A stretch of DNA of 64,000 nucleotides from Chaenocephalus aceratus (GCA_023974075.1 CM043789.1:32756040-32820039), one strand, 5' to 3'; counted from the stretch's first letter, positions 18,201 to 30,700 are shown. The notes: generated by a model from the letters alone, not told the origin. Numbers and translations: made by a program.

Positions 18201-20627
18201 TCAAAGCCAAATTGTGTGGACTTTGGGATAAAAATACTTTAATGGTAAGATCGTTTCATTTCAAAGGGACTTATCAATAAGTAAACACAGCCCGCTTGTG
18301 AAGTGTGCAAATACATAACCACTCCTTCTCCCCAGGCACCCTGTGACTAAAGAGAATCACACCCTTTGATTTCCTGTTTTTAGACAAATTAAAGGTCTCC
18401 CTATATACGTTATTCACTACCTACTGCTCCATGACATGTCAGAAAGTTACCTTCTGACCATATGCTAACATATGCTGTGTTAATAAAAGCCCTGGAGACC
18501 CTCATGTGGATATAGGAGTGTCAGGTCTAGACTTGGGTAAACAAACACTAAGCTGCATAGTTTTCCTGCTGTTTTACACCAAGTCCATTATTCCTCAGTG
18601 TTTCCTCAACTTTCCTGAAGCTCTGATGTTTTACTGATCTTGAACTTAGTTCAGTTTCTAATTGAAGACATGTTTGTGTCACTAATTGGGGTAAATGCCT
18701 TATAGATGACAACGCTACTTATTCTGGGACAGCTGTATATTGTAGTCAGGGGATAAGGAGGGCTTTGCCGTTCCCCCTGTGAATACTCTCCAGCCATTCG
18801 ATATGGGCAAATATCATGTAAAAATCAGCATGGAAGCATGAAGCATTATGCTATTTAATCGTGTTTGAGAAAAAACATCTGGAGAAAGAAATATCTCACT
18901 TGGGTCCAGGAAATTCAGATTTCCTTTTACCGTTTTATTTTGAAGACAGAAGAGTATTACTGTTAAGAACATCGCACCTCATGCCAAGAGTTCAATACAA
19001 CTACAATTATAAAGATTAATATCATATAAATGTCCATGAACCTGAAACGTTCACAGCAGACAAATGGTGCACTGGGAAACTGACGTAATGCTTTCTGTAA
19101 AGTTTTGTGGGGTGTTTTTTTTGGCCACAAGAGAACATCTCTTTTGATTTAAAACCACAGTGCAACAGCATGTGGTGAAGCAGATGGTATTCATGTGGGT
19201 ATTCAAAGCCAAACTGCACGGTGAATGTATTGCAACGTGCAGTTTGATATATTGGGTTAAATAACTGCAGCACAAGGCTTTAATATGAAACGGATGGGCA
19301 GAGATTCCACAGCAATGACCCTGTCCTCCTCACTGACCTCTACATGTTGTGCACGCCCACAATTCAGTCCAACTGTACCACCCATAACCCGCAGAACCAC
19401 ACACAGAGGCACTGTCTCAACAGGCAGCACAAGCCTAATAAGGGAATGACAACAAATCTAGCTAGTGTCAACTGTGGAGCCACTGGTACAGTAAACAGTG
19501 TTTTAACCCTGGAAAAATAAATATGTTCCCGTCAGAAGTGAATGGAGTTTTCAGTCTTGCAGTTAACACCCATGCTGACTTCAGCGCTCCATCACAGACA
19601 CTTTCAACTAAATGCTTTGTAAGCTTCCAACAGATGGAAAACAGGTGCCATTTCTTCATCAATGTGCTGTTTATTCTAACAGCAAATTCTGTAGTCAGTG
19701 GTGTTATATTTGCTCATTTCTATTTGTGTGTAGTTGCTGCAAAAAATACATATTAGTAACATCCTGTGACGATTGAATAAAGAAAATAGAAAAAGCATTT
19801 ATTTATGACTTCAGACTTACTGTTCTGTTCACAAGCCACCTAAAAGTGACAATCGTATGCCTATTCTACCTTTTCTTCGATACAATGTGAAACTACTCCT
19901 CAGACATGTTTGGCATATACTACACATGTTTCCTGCACACAGGTCAATGCTGTATTTCAACCTTTAAAGGTGTTTGAGGAGTTTTAAATGTCTTTACAAG
20001 GGCCTACAAGTTAACTATTTTGTGTGTGAGTGTGTGTGTAGGTCTCTGTGTCTCTGTATGTTTGTCTGTGTGCCTTCCTATAAAGCAGTTGACTCCAGCT
20101 GCTTTCAGCTGCTATTAAAAGGGTCCCAGGACAACAATCATCAGCTCAAACATGCGGTTCAATTTTTGTTTAGATGCATCGGCTTCAGATGTCAGGCGGT
20201 TGTGTGCTTGACAGAATGATATGCAGGATGTGACAACTTAACATTTGTCAGGTTATTTCGGACACATCATGACTACAGTATATTCTGACAACATTGTTTG
20301 ACCTTCCTTCTCATTTACTATTCTGTCAGTGACTAGAATAAATGAGCACTGCATTAAATAAACTGAAAGTGAGTTGCCTTAACACAAACACCTGTATCGA
20401 AAACGGTGGAGATAAAACTGCAAAGCAAAATCCTTGACTTGTAGAATAAATACATATCATTACACATAGCCGAGTTTCTGTTCAATAACTTACCTAGTTG
20501 TGAACTAGGCTACGACACGACTTTTTTATGCAATTACATCGCAAATGGTTGTTGCTGTTGTTTAAATAGCACCGGAAGTGTATGACAACAAATACAAGTA
20601 ATGAGAGTACAACTTACCTTCAGACAT
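11028..20627 (-). CDS. tgm2: Protein-glutamine gamma-glutamyltransferase 2 (tissue transglutaminase), 13 exons
   Basis: Exons, 5' to 3': 20618-20627, 17444-17623, 16470-16688, 15228-15346, 14652-14780, 14358-14535, 14085-14217, 13480-13583, 13152-13394, 12600-12875, 12356-12516, 11884-12020, 11028-11181. They total 2,043 nt (680 aa plus TAA; human TGM2 has 687 aa) with phase kept throughout. The enzyme makes calcium-dependent glutamine-lysine isopeptide bonds, and TGM2 also binds GTP. Domains: beta-sandwich about 1-135, catalytic core about 137-460, two C-terminal beta-barrels about 460-680. The triad is Cys269 ([10 protein letters not shown]), His326 (NYHCWVENW) and Asp349 (QASDPTP). The transition-state Trp is W233. 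Redox cysteines Cys222 and Cys361-Cys362 match the human set. There is no signal peptide, as expected for TGM2. Start MSEALDIERW: the ATG lies in a 10-nt coding exon with a GTAAGT donor. Human neighbours VSTM2L and KIAA1755 are conserved here. A different fish tgm2 paralogue name is possible. Confidence 0.93.
12242..12290. repeat. (GT)n(AT)n compound microsatellite
   Basis: A GT run of about 20 bp passes directly into an AT run of about 26 bp, inside the tgm2 intron 12021-12355 just upstream of the exon at 11884-12020. No coding role. Confidence 0.95.
13714..13993. repeat. Degenerate fish repeat with 'TAGAGCTGCAAC' terminus
   Basis: The left end 'TAGAGCTGCAACAATTATT' and right end 'AATAATCTTTAGTTACAA' are imperfect inverted copies of each other. 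The interior has 'AAAACAAGACATTCAAAGACTTCAACATGG'-type words typical of a widespread fish DNA-transposon-derived repeat. It lies in tgm2 intron 7 (13584-14084). The class is not assigned. Confidence 0.55.
15743..16373. mobile_element. Harbinger-like non-autonomous element with MADF-like remnant
   Basis: Perfect 17-bp terminal inverted repeats (AGGCCCTGACACACCAA at 15743-15759, its complement at 16357-16373) are flanked by TTA on both sides (15740-15742 and 16374-16376). A 3-bp TWA duplication is characteristic of PIF/Harbinger elements. Inside, on the plus strand from ATG 16057, is a short frame ([17 protein letters not shown]) resembling the start of the MADF/SANT-like DNA-binding protein these elements carry. 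It ends at a TGA after about 42 codons, so it is only a remnant. There is no transposase. A perfect 66-bp palindrome (15862-15927) lies in the left half. The element sits in tgm2 intron 3. Confidence 0.8.
15862..15927. repeat. 66-bp perfect palindrome
   Basis: The 33-nt arm at 15862-15894 (GACTGCCAGACCCGATGCAT...) is followed with no spacer by its exact reverse complement at 15895-15927. The flanks continue the symmetry imperfectly ('TTATTTG' left, 'CCAAATAA' right, offset by 3 nt). It lies inside the Harbinger-like element. Confidence 0.97.
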
Positions 20628-20820
20628 GACTACAGGTGTGTTCTTCTTTGACCAAACTGTGTTTCCAGCGAATCTGCAGCGCGGCTCAAAGGGGAATATG
20701 TGTGTGAACCCTCACCGTTATCTCGCTCTTATTTGTAGTCGTCCTCCTCCTGGTGGTGGGCGTGACGCGACCCTTTCGCGCGAGCGCCCACATGTTGAGT
20801 TGTAGCCTCTTGCAAAAATA
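20628..20820 (-). promoter_or_regulatory. tgm2: tgm2 promoter and 5' UTR
   Basis: Upstream of the tgm2 ATG on the minus strand lies a locally GC-rich segment with an 'AAATAAG' TATA-like box (about 20729-20735), a CACGCCCACC KLF/Sp-type box (about 20755-20765) and CpG-rich 'GCGCTCGCGCGAAAGGGTCGCGTC' sequence around 20763-20790. If the TATA-like box is used, transcription would start near 20700 and give a 5' UTR of about 70-80 nt. The function is inferred from position and composition only. Confidence 0.5.
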
Positions 20821-21210
20821 TTCCGGTGATTCATTACTGAAGAATGGTCTGAACGCTAATGTATGTGTGCTGGGTTAGCCAAGAATAAGTAAAGATCCAC
20901 TTTGACGTAACAGAAGAATAGTGGAAAGGTACAGAGTGCAGTAACATTTACTGCTATTAAAAATAAGAAGGCACTTAAAACCAGGTGTATTTGATAAATA
21001 TTTTTACTTTAAAATGTTACCTTTTGTTTGTTTCACTATTTTATATATATTTCTTTCTTTCTTCTTTTTCACTCCGGTATTACACTTGGTGACATGTTGC
21101 CTTATGGGCCTAGTTTATTTCGAGTAAAACCCATACACATTACCTACAGTAAGAGTCAGTCATATGGTTTGCAGCTCTAAAGGCAGACTATTATAAACCA
21201 CATAAGAGTA

Positions 21211-21953
21211 GGGGAGAGTGGGGTAAATTGAGCCATGTTTTAGTTATGCTGTCCTCTAAGCAAGGAGAAATTACACATAGTAAAAATGAAAACACACACC
21301 TATAATTCAGGATGTCTCCTATCAATGGCAATGATAATAATTAATATTTGATCAAGGGCAGTGAAAATATTACTTCTAAAAAAAAAAAATTGTGTTGTGG
21401 CTCAACCTTTATATACAGTCTAGCTATGGGCTCAACTTGCCCCAGTGTTCAAACCTGGGCATACCTACAACAAATCTTAAAGGTAACTATAAACAATAAA
21501 TAACAAACCAAATACAAGCTTAGTTTTTCAAATATTTTTAATATAAATTTCGATTGAATTGATTTTTTTTTAACATGTTAAAAGGAAAAAGTAATCATAC
21601 AAATGATACAATTTCATACATCTTACCGATCAAACACAGGGTAAATTCAACTTTGGTTTAATACACTCCCCAACACATCAACATATACAATATATGTGTT
21701 TAAACCTGGATACTTTTTTTTGACATGACAGCCGATATAGCTGACATCTAGAAAATGTATTTTGACAAGCAAAACACGTTTTTTCGTAAAAATGTTTACT
21801 TACCAGACCACAATGAGTATCTCTCTTTCACAGGCAATGAGAAATGGATGGAGCTTGCATAATTTCTGGTCACTTGATTATAACTATAAGGCGTTGCCTG
21901 GTTACAGGGGGTGGTTCAACTTACCCACTGGCTCAACTTACCCCCTTCTCCCC
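21211..21953. mobile_element. Non-autonomous TIR element flanked by TA
   Basis: The left end GGGGAGAGTGGGGTAAATTG(AGCC) at 21211-21234 is inverted at 21930-21953 with about 4 mismatches in 24 bp. TA lies on both sides (21209-21210 and 21954-21955). The subterminal word 'GGCTCAACTT(A/G)CCCC' recurs inside in both halves. No transposase ORF is present. A TA duplication suggests Tc1/mariner-type mobilisation, but the class is unproven. It lies between the tgm2 promoter and the GEF 3' end. Confidence 0.65.
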
Positions 21954-21955
21954 TA

Positions 21956-22680
21956 TTGGCTCCAGAGCTGTGCATTGCATGCACAGACTGGAAATGACTA
22001 AGTACGTGACTGTGACATCTCAGTTCCCGATCTAATAGTAATCCAAGAAAATAAATAGGAAATATTTTTAAACCTTTACTTCTAAAGAAGTCGGAAAAGC
22101 AGAAGGTTTAGGGGAAGTATGTGAGTGGGTTCCTGCTGAGCGCAATGAAGCATAACATTTCCTGTTAGATAGAACTGTTAGTAGGCTATAGTTACAGTAA
22201 TCTAACTATCTGTCATACAGTTTAATGCGACATGTCCGCTACAATGTTTCATTTTCTTCTTCACTTTTAAAAAGTAAAGTATTGTGAACAAATCAATCGA
22301 TTCTCTTCAAATTATGTTAACTCTTTAATGTGGGTTTGGATATTCTGGTGTTGCATATTTGCTTTTCATTAATCAAGGAAATGCATTTGGATAACTTACT
22401 CGACTATATTAATTCCCCATCTTAAATTTGTGCCAGAAATTGACTAACTATTTGACTAATTAAAATATTAGACTTTGTTAGATGTTAGCCACACATTTTT
22501 TTGTTTAAAGATCTTGCATCTTGGTTTGGATACAAAAAAAGTTATTGTGCAAATAAATACACAAAGGACACCTATCATCACTGTAAATCCGCTACATTTC
22601 AAATACAAAAGCAAGTTGCTAACCTTCACTTCAGTAAAATACTAGCTTGTACGAATGATCAAAAGAAAGGAAAGAGTGAA
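21956..22680. other. Intergenic sequence between tgm2 promoter side and GEF 3' end
   Basis: AT-rich, with no exon-like or repeat structure that I can support. Small ORFs (22501-22722 and others) have no recognisable features. Confidence 0.5.
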
Positions 22681-22685
22681 TGTGT

Positions 22686-23072
22686 TTTATTTTTGAGAAA
22701 AAAAGTAGGACACATGTTTTAACAAGTTTGATAAATCTGTACAAAAGGAAATGGGACAAAAAGGCATAATGGTGTTTGCTGCCTTTGTGATACAATTCTT
22801 CACGGACCTCCACATTTGACAAAACTCCTCTATAATCCGTAAGTTGATTGTTAATAACATTCTGCTCATTTAATTTCACCACGATTATTAGCATTGTGTT
22901 ACAAATAGCAGGTAAGCACTGAAAGACTGCAGACACTCTATGATCCTTTGCAAGAGATATGAGACTGGTTTACAGCGACAGCCATGTCAGTTAAGCATTT
23001 TGAAATGTTTGAGTACAGTACATTTACAGACTTTTTTAAAAACAATTATTAGGACAACTATTTACAGAGTGG
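22686..23072 (-). other. Probable 3' UTR of the GEF gene, distal end
   Basis: This follows the stop codon at 23073-23075 of the distal terminal exon. The first strong minus-strand AATAAA is at 22691-22686 (TTTATT on the plus strand), giving a 3' UTR of about 380-400 nt. It is inferred from the hexamer only. Confidence 0.4.
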
Positions 23073-23170
23073 TTATGGATTACAGTTGGTGTATGAAAGG
23101 ATGTCTGTTTGAATGGTTTCATCTTCAACGCTGTCGTCAACAGATGGCATTTCTTGGATGAAATCCAAAT
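23073..23170 (-). CDS. kiaa1755: Alternative distal terminal exon of the GEF
   Basis: A polypyrimidine tract and cag acceptor precede an open frame encoding LDFIQEMPSVDDSVEDETIQ and about 12 more residues, ending in TAA at 23073-23075. Its first two bases (AT) complete a phase-1 codon. It therefore joins in frame to the donor of exon 24205-24450, skipping exon 23696-24000, which also takes phase 1. The acidic, low-complexity-free peptide looks coding. The second terminal exon has its own stop (23696-23698), so the two are mutually exclusive ends. Confidence 0.55.
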
Positions 23171-26100
23171 CTGTAGAAGAAAAAAAAGTTTAAATCAATT
23201 TTCTTTCCACAGCAGAACAGTTTATAATACACATAATTACCAACTGTTCAAAAGGAGTTATAGTAAATAAAAGTTTAAGAACAATGGGTAAAGTATAAAT
23301 TACTCACACTCACCTTGTACTGCATCACAGGTCAAACTTCAGTGGATTTTCCAACACTGGTGTTCTGAACCTGAGGGATTGCATACAACATATAATGAAA
23401 TATGAATCACAACAGAAGATGAATAATTGACATTGGGAAATGCAATCTGCATGCAGAAAAATCACTTTTCTGTATAAAGACTAGAGCTGCACAAATTGAG
23501 GAAAACATGCCATATGCAATAACATTGTTGAATACCACAATAATAAAAAAATAAATAAAAAAGGGATTATTTCCAACATTCTTTTATTGAACAGACAGTA
23601 TTTATGGTGCAGGCAGTCCGGATAAACAGGGCAGAGATCGTTTATTGATGAATTAATCACTAGGTATTTTAAGTTTCCATATTGTGAACAGTTAATCACT
23701 GGTAAGGAGCTTTGTACTGCACCTTGCCGCAGGGCAGGTCCTTGGTCTGGTTTTGTAGTTTAATCTTGGGCTTTGGTGCAACTGGTGGTTGGGTTTTTAC
23801 TGGGGATCCTGCCAGAGCATTTGGTTTTTGGAAGACTGCAGAGGCTTCAGTCCTATGAGCAACCAATGCCTCTTTATCAGTGTTCATGGAGGAACAAAGG
23901 GAAGAGGATTCCTCCACCTCTCCTCCAACGGCCGATTGGTAGCTGTGACCGGAGCAGCTGAAGCCACTCACACTCTCTCCAGACGACTCGGAGCTGTCCA
24001 CTGGAACAAAGAGGAGGCTGGATTATACACATGTTCAATGGATAAATGGTCAATTCCATCAACTTCCCTTTAGAAATGTCCTTGGTTGCCCTGGCCTTGA
24101 CCCAAACCTGTGACTTTGTTTGAGAGAAATACAACTGTTAAAGTATCTCCAGGTTCATAACATTTTGGTTATGTATGAGTTAAGAACATATTAACTAAAC
24201 TCACGCAATAAGCTGTGACTCCCACTCTCATGGTCCAGGTCGTCCTCCTCTATAACTCCAGAAGGCAATGCGTATCCTCCAAGGCCCCCTGTAACCCCCC
24301 TCCTCTCTGGCCCACACAGGTATCCCCCGGGAGACAGGGAACCTCTTCCAGATGAAGAGGAAGAGGACGAGCTGCTTCCTGAACCACCAGATTTGGGTCG
24401 AACCCCAAGAAACCCATCCAATGGCCCAAGTGAGGACAGAACCCTGTTTCCTGCAGTGAGAGAAAGTGGGTGATACGATCAAAAAAGCCTAAAGTTATAT
24501 AAAGCCTATTGTCACCTTCATCAATGACCATTTGGTAAAATAGCTAATAGTTGAATTGGTGGGTTTACAGGTCAGAATCCATGCATCAGGCACAACGTCA
24601 ATATTGCATCATCACTAAAGAAGAGCTGAAGCCTCCACCTCTCCAGACTGGCCATCAGGCCACATGGAAATGTCCGCCACTGGGTGGATTCAGTGAGTAC
24701 ACATGTAGTTGTGTGGTATGGTAGGTAATGGTAGTTATTAATAGTATGAATTCCACTCAAGGTCATGGAAAGTTTTGGATATTTGAAAAGGTGTCTGTAG
24801 CCTATATTGTATTACAGTAAGACGTGGGATGTTTACTTGTTGCTCATTCCCAAATGCTTGTATGTCTTTCTGCCCAGATAAACAGAGTGGCATAGTGTAT
24901 CACTACACTGGTAGTTGTTAGGCAGCATCAACAAATAAGGTTAGCCTACACAATTAGCATTTTGTTGGTTTTCATTGGCGAACAGGCTGGCCTGAGTCAA
25001 TCTGCTGGCCTGGCCACTGCTGCTGAATAAAATGAAAGCCATGAATCAGTGAGTAAACCTATTTGCTTACCTCTTCCCATCTGTACATAGTTTACAGCTC
25101 TGTCATTGATTGCTGCATCACTGGGCTGGATGTCCATGAACGGCTTGTTTCCAATACCCATGAACACTCTCTCCTGCATACGGACCTCTAAAAACACATG
25201 TGAAATAATCAGTTCAAAATGTTTTCAAATTCAGGAATGGAAATTAAAGCAAACGCAAGCAGAGGTGGAAGAAGTTCTTAGATCTATTACTTTGGTATAG
25301 AAAGCAATACCACATTGTAGAAATTGTGGAAATGCTCACTTGGTTTGAAATATCAAGAAAGATAGGTACACAGGAAGGGCAAATGTCATTATAATGAAAA
25401 GGCTCGATCAATAGAATAGAATAGACTATATCTTTATTGTCATCATACAAAGTACAACTACATTTATTTGGCAACTCTCACTGCAGTAGAGAGAGCCATC
25501 AACAACTCTCTATTACATTAACCTCACACATGTTATAATATTTGTAATGTACAGTATATTGGCATGAAGCCATTTCATGGGCATGTCATGCCACACCAGT
25601 GCGTGTTTATGTATTTGTGTCCATTTGTCGGTACCTCTGTTGTGTACTGCCTGCTCCCACAGGATACGCTCCAGGTCCTTGGTCCAGGCATCCTTCGCCT
25701 CCCGACTGGCTGATTGAAGTGTGTATGTGTCCTGGGTTTTCCTCTTCCTGAACCAGATCTCAAAGCACAGGCCGCTGTCACCACTGTTTTGGGTCATGCC
25801 TACATCTGATGTCTAAATGGAAGCAAAGACGAACTAGTCATGTAACATGTTAGTTTGAAATATGAAAAGCATGAAAAGTACAGACAATTCTCTACAACTT
25901 GTTTTATTTGACTTGTGGTGCGTTATGCAGTCTTTCAGAGGATTTACTAAACTTCTGGTGAGGACAAAATCTAATAAATGTTATGTTAGTGGTGGATAAA
26001 GTGTGAATCTCATAGGAAGACAGCCCCTAAAGTAAAGTGTAGTGTATGGGGCCAAAGCTAGTGTTGTTAACCTGGAGGTCGAGGTTGGCTCCTGAATATT

Positions 26101-27752
26101 TGCTTATAGTTGCAGTTGAAAGCTTCTCCAAGGTGTTAATAGGGTTTATGCTGATTTAGGTGTTCGTCTAATGTTTGCTCTCTTGTGAAAGTACTTAAAT
26201 ATTAGGTGAAATATATATACAATTTAAATCCATGAATTTCAATTATATTTAATGTACTGCAATGTTTTCTTTTCTCTAATTAACATTCTAGTACAGTATC
26301 CAAATGTTCTTTGAGATATTATTTCTAACGCGATGCTCTAAATGGGACAACGTTCAATGCCAATTTTCATGTCCAGGCCTCTCCTTGAACTTAGGTCATT
26401 TGTAATTGTTCTCGAAGAATGACGTCTGCAAATAATGAGTAGGTGTATTGCAAGAGAGTTGTAATTGTCATTCAGCATGCACACGCATTTAGGGAGTTAT
26501 CCTGTTGCAACAAAAGAGGAAGTAGTAGTAGATCTGAAATGATTATTGCTTAATTTACTGCAACTTCTGGTTCACGTAACACATTTAGACCTTACATCAA
26601 GTTGTGTGTGTTCATCAAAAAGTGTACCTTGAATGACTGTTTGTAGATATATGTATCATTTCCTACATCCGTCTTCCTGGTTTTGCTAAAAAGAATGAGT
26701 TCTTGAAAGAGAAAAATGTGGCGTAAACATTTTTTCTTCCTGAATGTGACCAAGAACTCATCCTGCCGTATCAGTTGCCCCTGCTCCTTCAGATTAACCT
26801 GCAGTACACACAAAAAGAGATTATGGGGGGTTATGTATGGTATTCAGTAAAAGGAAATAGAAAATACCAACTTCAACTGTGCAAATTATTTATCAATATG
26901 ATGTACAATCAGCCTTTTCTCCCAAAAATGATTATTTTGTTTTTAAATTCAGCTGATGAGGACATAAACATTTCATATAAATGCCTTAGGCAATTTCAGT
27001 TAAAATCACTACAAAATATTGTCTGACAATGTACAGAGACAATAACCTTTATAAGCTAACCAACACAATTCCTATGAATCTGCTCTTTTGGTAATGGAGC
27101 ACATCCCAAGCACACAGCATCCTTCACATTCCATAGACAAATTATGAAACTATAATTCTTTCTCTATAATTAACCCATTTTATTTCTTCCACGCACATCA
27201 ATCCCTGTAGACCTAAGGTATTGCACAAATCCACAATGATGAATGTTTTGGAAACTGTACTCCTTCCCCTCACTTACAAATAACTATAATGGATGAATGC
27301 TGTCATCTTGCCTTGTCTGTACCTGTCTGCCAACTATGCTTTCCCCATCAAAGTAGAGATTTCAATGAACTTCTGGAGGGTGATAAGTCATTCTTATCAC
27401 AGTATACTATATCAATAGAGCATAACTGTATAGGTATGTAATGTGTACAGGACATGAAGACCTCCCCTTCTTATGGTCTTTCTTAATATTTCGGTTTACA
27501 ATACAACACAACATTTTAAAGGAACAAGCTGCCTATCTTCATTAAAAACTCACCTATTCACCATGGCCTTTGAACCCTAACCCATCACAGTCCCCCTGCT
27601 TCCACTCCCATTGCTATTTATTTAATTTGTACTTTATTATTTGCCCCTTTTGTTTGTTTGTTTGTTTGTTTGTTTGTTTGTTCACCATGTAAAGCAGCCT
27701 TGGGTCCTTTGAAAGGCGCTATACAAATGTAATCTATTATTATTATTGTTAC

Positions 27753-27794
<42 letters not shown>

Positions 27795-30700
27795 CTTACG
27801 TCGCAGTGGTGGATGGCGTCCATTGCCAGCAGGTTGTTGCCATGGCGAAGTTGGAAGTGGACGACCTCCAGGGCGGCTTTGACCTCAGCCATCTCTCTGG
27901 TTTGTCCCGGACCGCACTCCCTCATCATGTCCTGCAGCAACAGGCTGTACTTACTGATCCGCTGCACGGGCTTCAGCAGGTATGACCACAGGTCCATCTT
28001 ATCCCCCAGCTTCAGCTGCTTTTGCTGCCGTACGAGGAGAGGAGACAACGCTTCATTATTGTCCAGCAGTGCTAGAAATCTACTTCTAGTAAGGTATTAG
28101 AATAAGGGTGAAGTCTATTTGGAGAACACTTTAATGATAAGTGGAGAGACAGATATCCATCATGACTTAGTGTAAAGAGACGCGCCCCCATGCTTAGAAG
28201 GTCACTTGTTTTTATTAGCAATGCTATCAGCTTGGCTCAGAAGTGGTATAAGTACTAATATCTTTTTCACAAGTAAAATTAGCAATCCCACGGTGTAGAA
28301 GTTCTCAGTGTCAAGTAAAAGTCCTTAAGTATACATCTATCTTAAGAATCAAAAAGTAAATCATTATACCAACTGGGCAATTTCAGAATACTTTATAAAG
28401 TACTTTGTTTTAGTTAAAAGACTGTGTACTGGGGTGTATTCTAATCCATGACAAAACATTGTAATTAGTTGATTTATATTTGTTTGCATTATAAATCTCA
28501 ACATTAAAACTCAAAGAACTGCTTGGTCTTAGTACAAGCTCACATAGCAGCTAGTCGATTCTTAACACATCATTATCTCCAGTATTTTTAAAGAAAAGTG
28601 AGGATGTGGTTTTGAGAAGAGAAATGGGAATAGTAATGAAGAGCAAAGAGAGGATGGCAGTGCTTCTCACCTTGAAGAAGCCCTGTCCATGATTAATGAG
28701 AAGACAATCCGACTGTGGTTTGTTCTTGCTGTAAAGGGCATACAAAGCAAAGCTGTCCCTCTAAAAAAACAGATGAAAAAGAAAGAACGTTAGTCATCTT
28801 CATCATCTGCAACAAAAGAACACGCACACGTCAAACTGAAGTGCAGACTAAACAGTGTATCAGAGCAGTTCACATGTGTGTGTACTTCTCAATTCCAATA
28901 AATGTGTTAAATACAGTTGTTAAATTGGAAATAAAGGCATTGCATTGGTGATGCACTGCCAGATGTGTCAGGACACATCCAGATGTGTCAGGACACATCT
29001 GGCAGGGCTCTTGTTGGCAAACGATTATGCTTAATTATTATGGTTTTGGCTCAAAACAGGAAACCATGGACGACTTCTCGACATTAACGTCTCACATCTG
29101 CCTTGACATAGTTTCGTGATGAAAACAACAATAACCCAGGTCCTACCGAACTTGCAGGCTATAATTGATTTGTAATACTTCTTTGCACTGTTAATATTAC
29201 ACATACATGTCGTAAGAAGCAGCGTCCCACTCTGAATGGTTCATCCACGCAGCTCTCCAACTCTTTCAGGAAGTGATGCCGGTGGAAGTCATGGAGTTTT
29301 TCTAAGTTGCCGAAGATGCTCCCCCTCTGGCCTCGGAGGTCCTGAGGGACGTCGGGCCTCTCCAGCTCGGGGAAGTAGTGATCTCGAACATAACACAGGG
29401 CCTTGACGTACTCCCTCTCTGTGGACAGCAGCTCCTCCATGATCCTCCGCAGTTTCCTGTTCCGCATACAGGAAATGGAAAGTGTGAATGTGAAGCTCAT
29501 AATGTAACCCAGGTGAGCTTGGGGTCAGTTTGATGTATTTGTGCGGGTATGACAGTGTTGCAACTACAGAACAACTGGACCATTCATGAATATAACCTAT
29601 GTAATGTAATGTACAGCATCTCACTGAGATTTAAATTACAGCTGAGGAAGGGGGTTTACTTACAAAACATTGCTGCCATTGTTTTCTGTTGGTGTGAGTA
29701 ATGTCTCTGGGGTCTTTAAATCCTTAGGGCTCTGTGTAGAGGCCGAACATCCTCCACCCTCCTCTTCATTACTGTCTGTTTTTGACTCGCAGCTCAGGTT
29801 TCCTGACCGTAAACTCTCGTTATGGGAAACGGGCAGATTTTGGGCGGTCTGCAGATTTGGTTCCAGTGGCTGACAGTGTTTGTGTCTCACATTTAAAGGT
29901 GAAAGGCCAAAGATGCTTGTCAAATGAGAGCTCGCACATGAGCCCTCGCTCAGGGACCGACCCAAAGGTTGGTGCAATGGGAGATCATCGCCCTCATTAA
30001 TTGAGTCTGTTCTCCTCAGATCTTCCTCACTGTGATGTGCTCTGGACATTTGTTTGGTTTCTGGAGGAAATTGGCCGTTTTGTGGAAAAACTGGAGAATT
30101 GTTTTTGTTTTTAACTTCTTCTCCGTGTAATTGATGTGCTTTGGATTCTCCTCCCTCACCATCTTTCAAGTCCTGTTTTAAATCGTGGTTGAGGCATGCA
30201 GCAGTGGTGCTATCTCCTTCACTTTTTGAGATATTAACGACCTCTTTCTGAGAGGTTGGCTGCTGTCTCTGGGAGCATTCGTCCTCCCCCAACTCGCTCC
30301 TTTTCTCCTCCTTCTCTACTCCTCCATATACCTCTTGAGGGTTTGCAGCTGTGGTCTGCTGGATCTGGTTCTTATCTACGCCATTCTCCTTCTTTTGCCT
30401 CTCCTCAAGACGCTGCCTAAGTTCTTGGCACTGAACCAAGGCGGCATTCCACACTTTCATCAGCCCCGAGGCCCCTGATCCCACAGCACAGGCCTTAGCT
30501 TTCACAGCCTGGAAATGCAGGGTGGAGAATTCACCAACTAATCTCTCTACATACATTTGGAGTGTTCTCAGGGTCTGAGCTGAGTAACACCCTGGCTCTA
30601 CCTGCTCTAGAAAATGACTGCATTCCTTGGCCAAAGCAGACGCCTAGAATGAAACAAAGAAAAAAGGGAATTTTAAAGTTAGTTGGCAAACGGCAAGTGA

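Larger units (their letters stand above)
27800..29456 (-). other. kiaa1755: DH (Dbl homology) domain exons of the GEF
   Basis: Three exons encode the catalytic exchange domain. Exon 29207-29456 carries conserved region 1 (IMEELLSTEREYVKALCYV, RPDVPQDLRGQRGSIFGN). Exon 28671-28760 carries FALYALYSKNKPQSDCLL. Exon 27800-28024 carries conserved region 3 with MDLWSYLLKPVQRISKYSLL, the most diagnostic DH motif. The key Glu of CR1 (STERE) and the Lys/Arg of KPVQRI are present, so exchange activity is expected. Which Rho GTPase it acts on cannot be read from sequence. Confidence 0.93.

Noticed and set aside
23307..23370. Extra GEF exon ending in TACAAG|GTGAGT
   Set aside because: The donor looks good, but every frame from the normal acceptor contains a stop; only a very short segment behind a poor AAG acceptor would fit.
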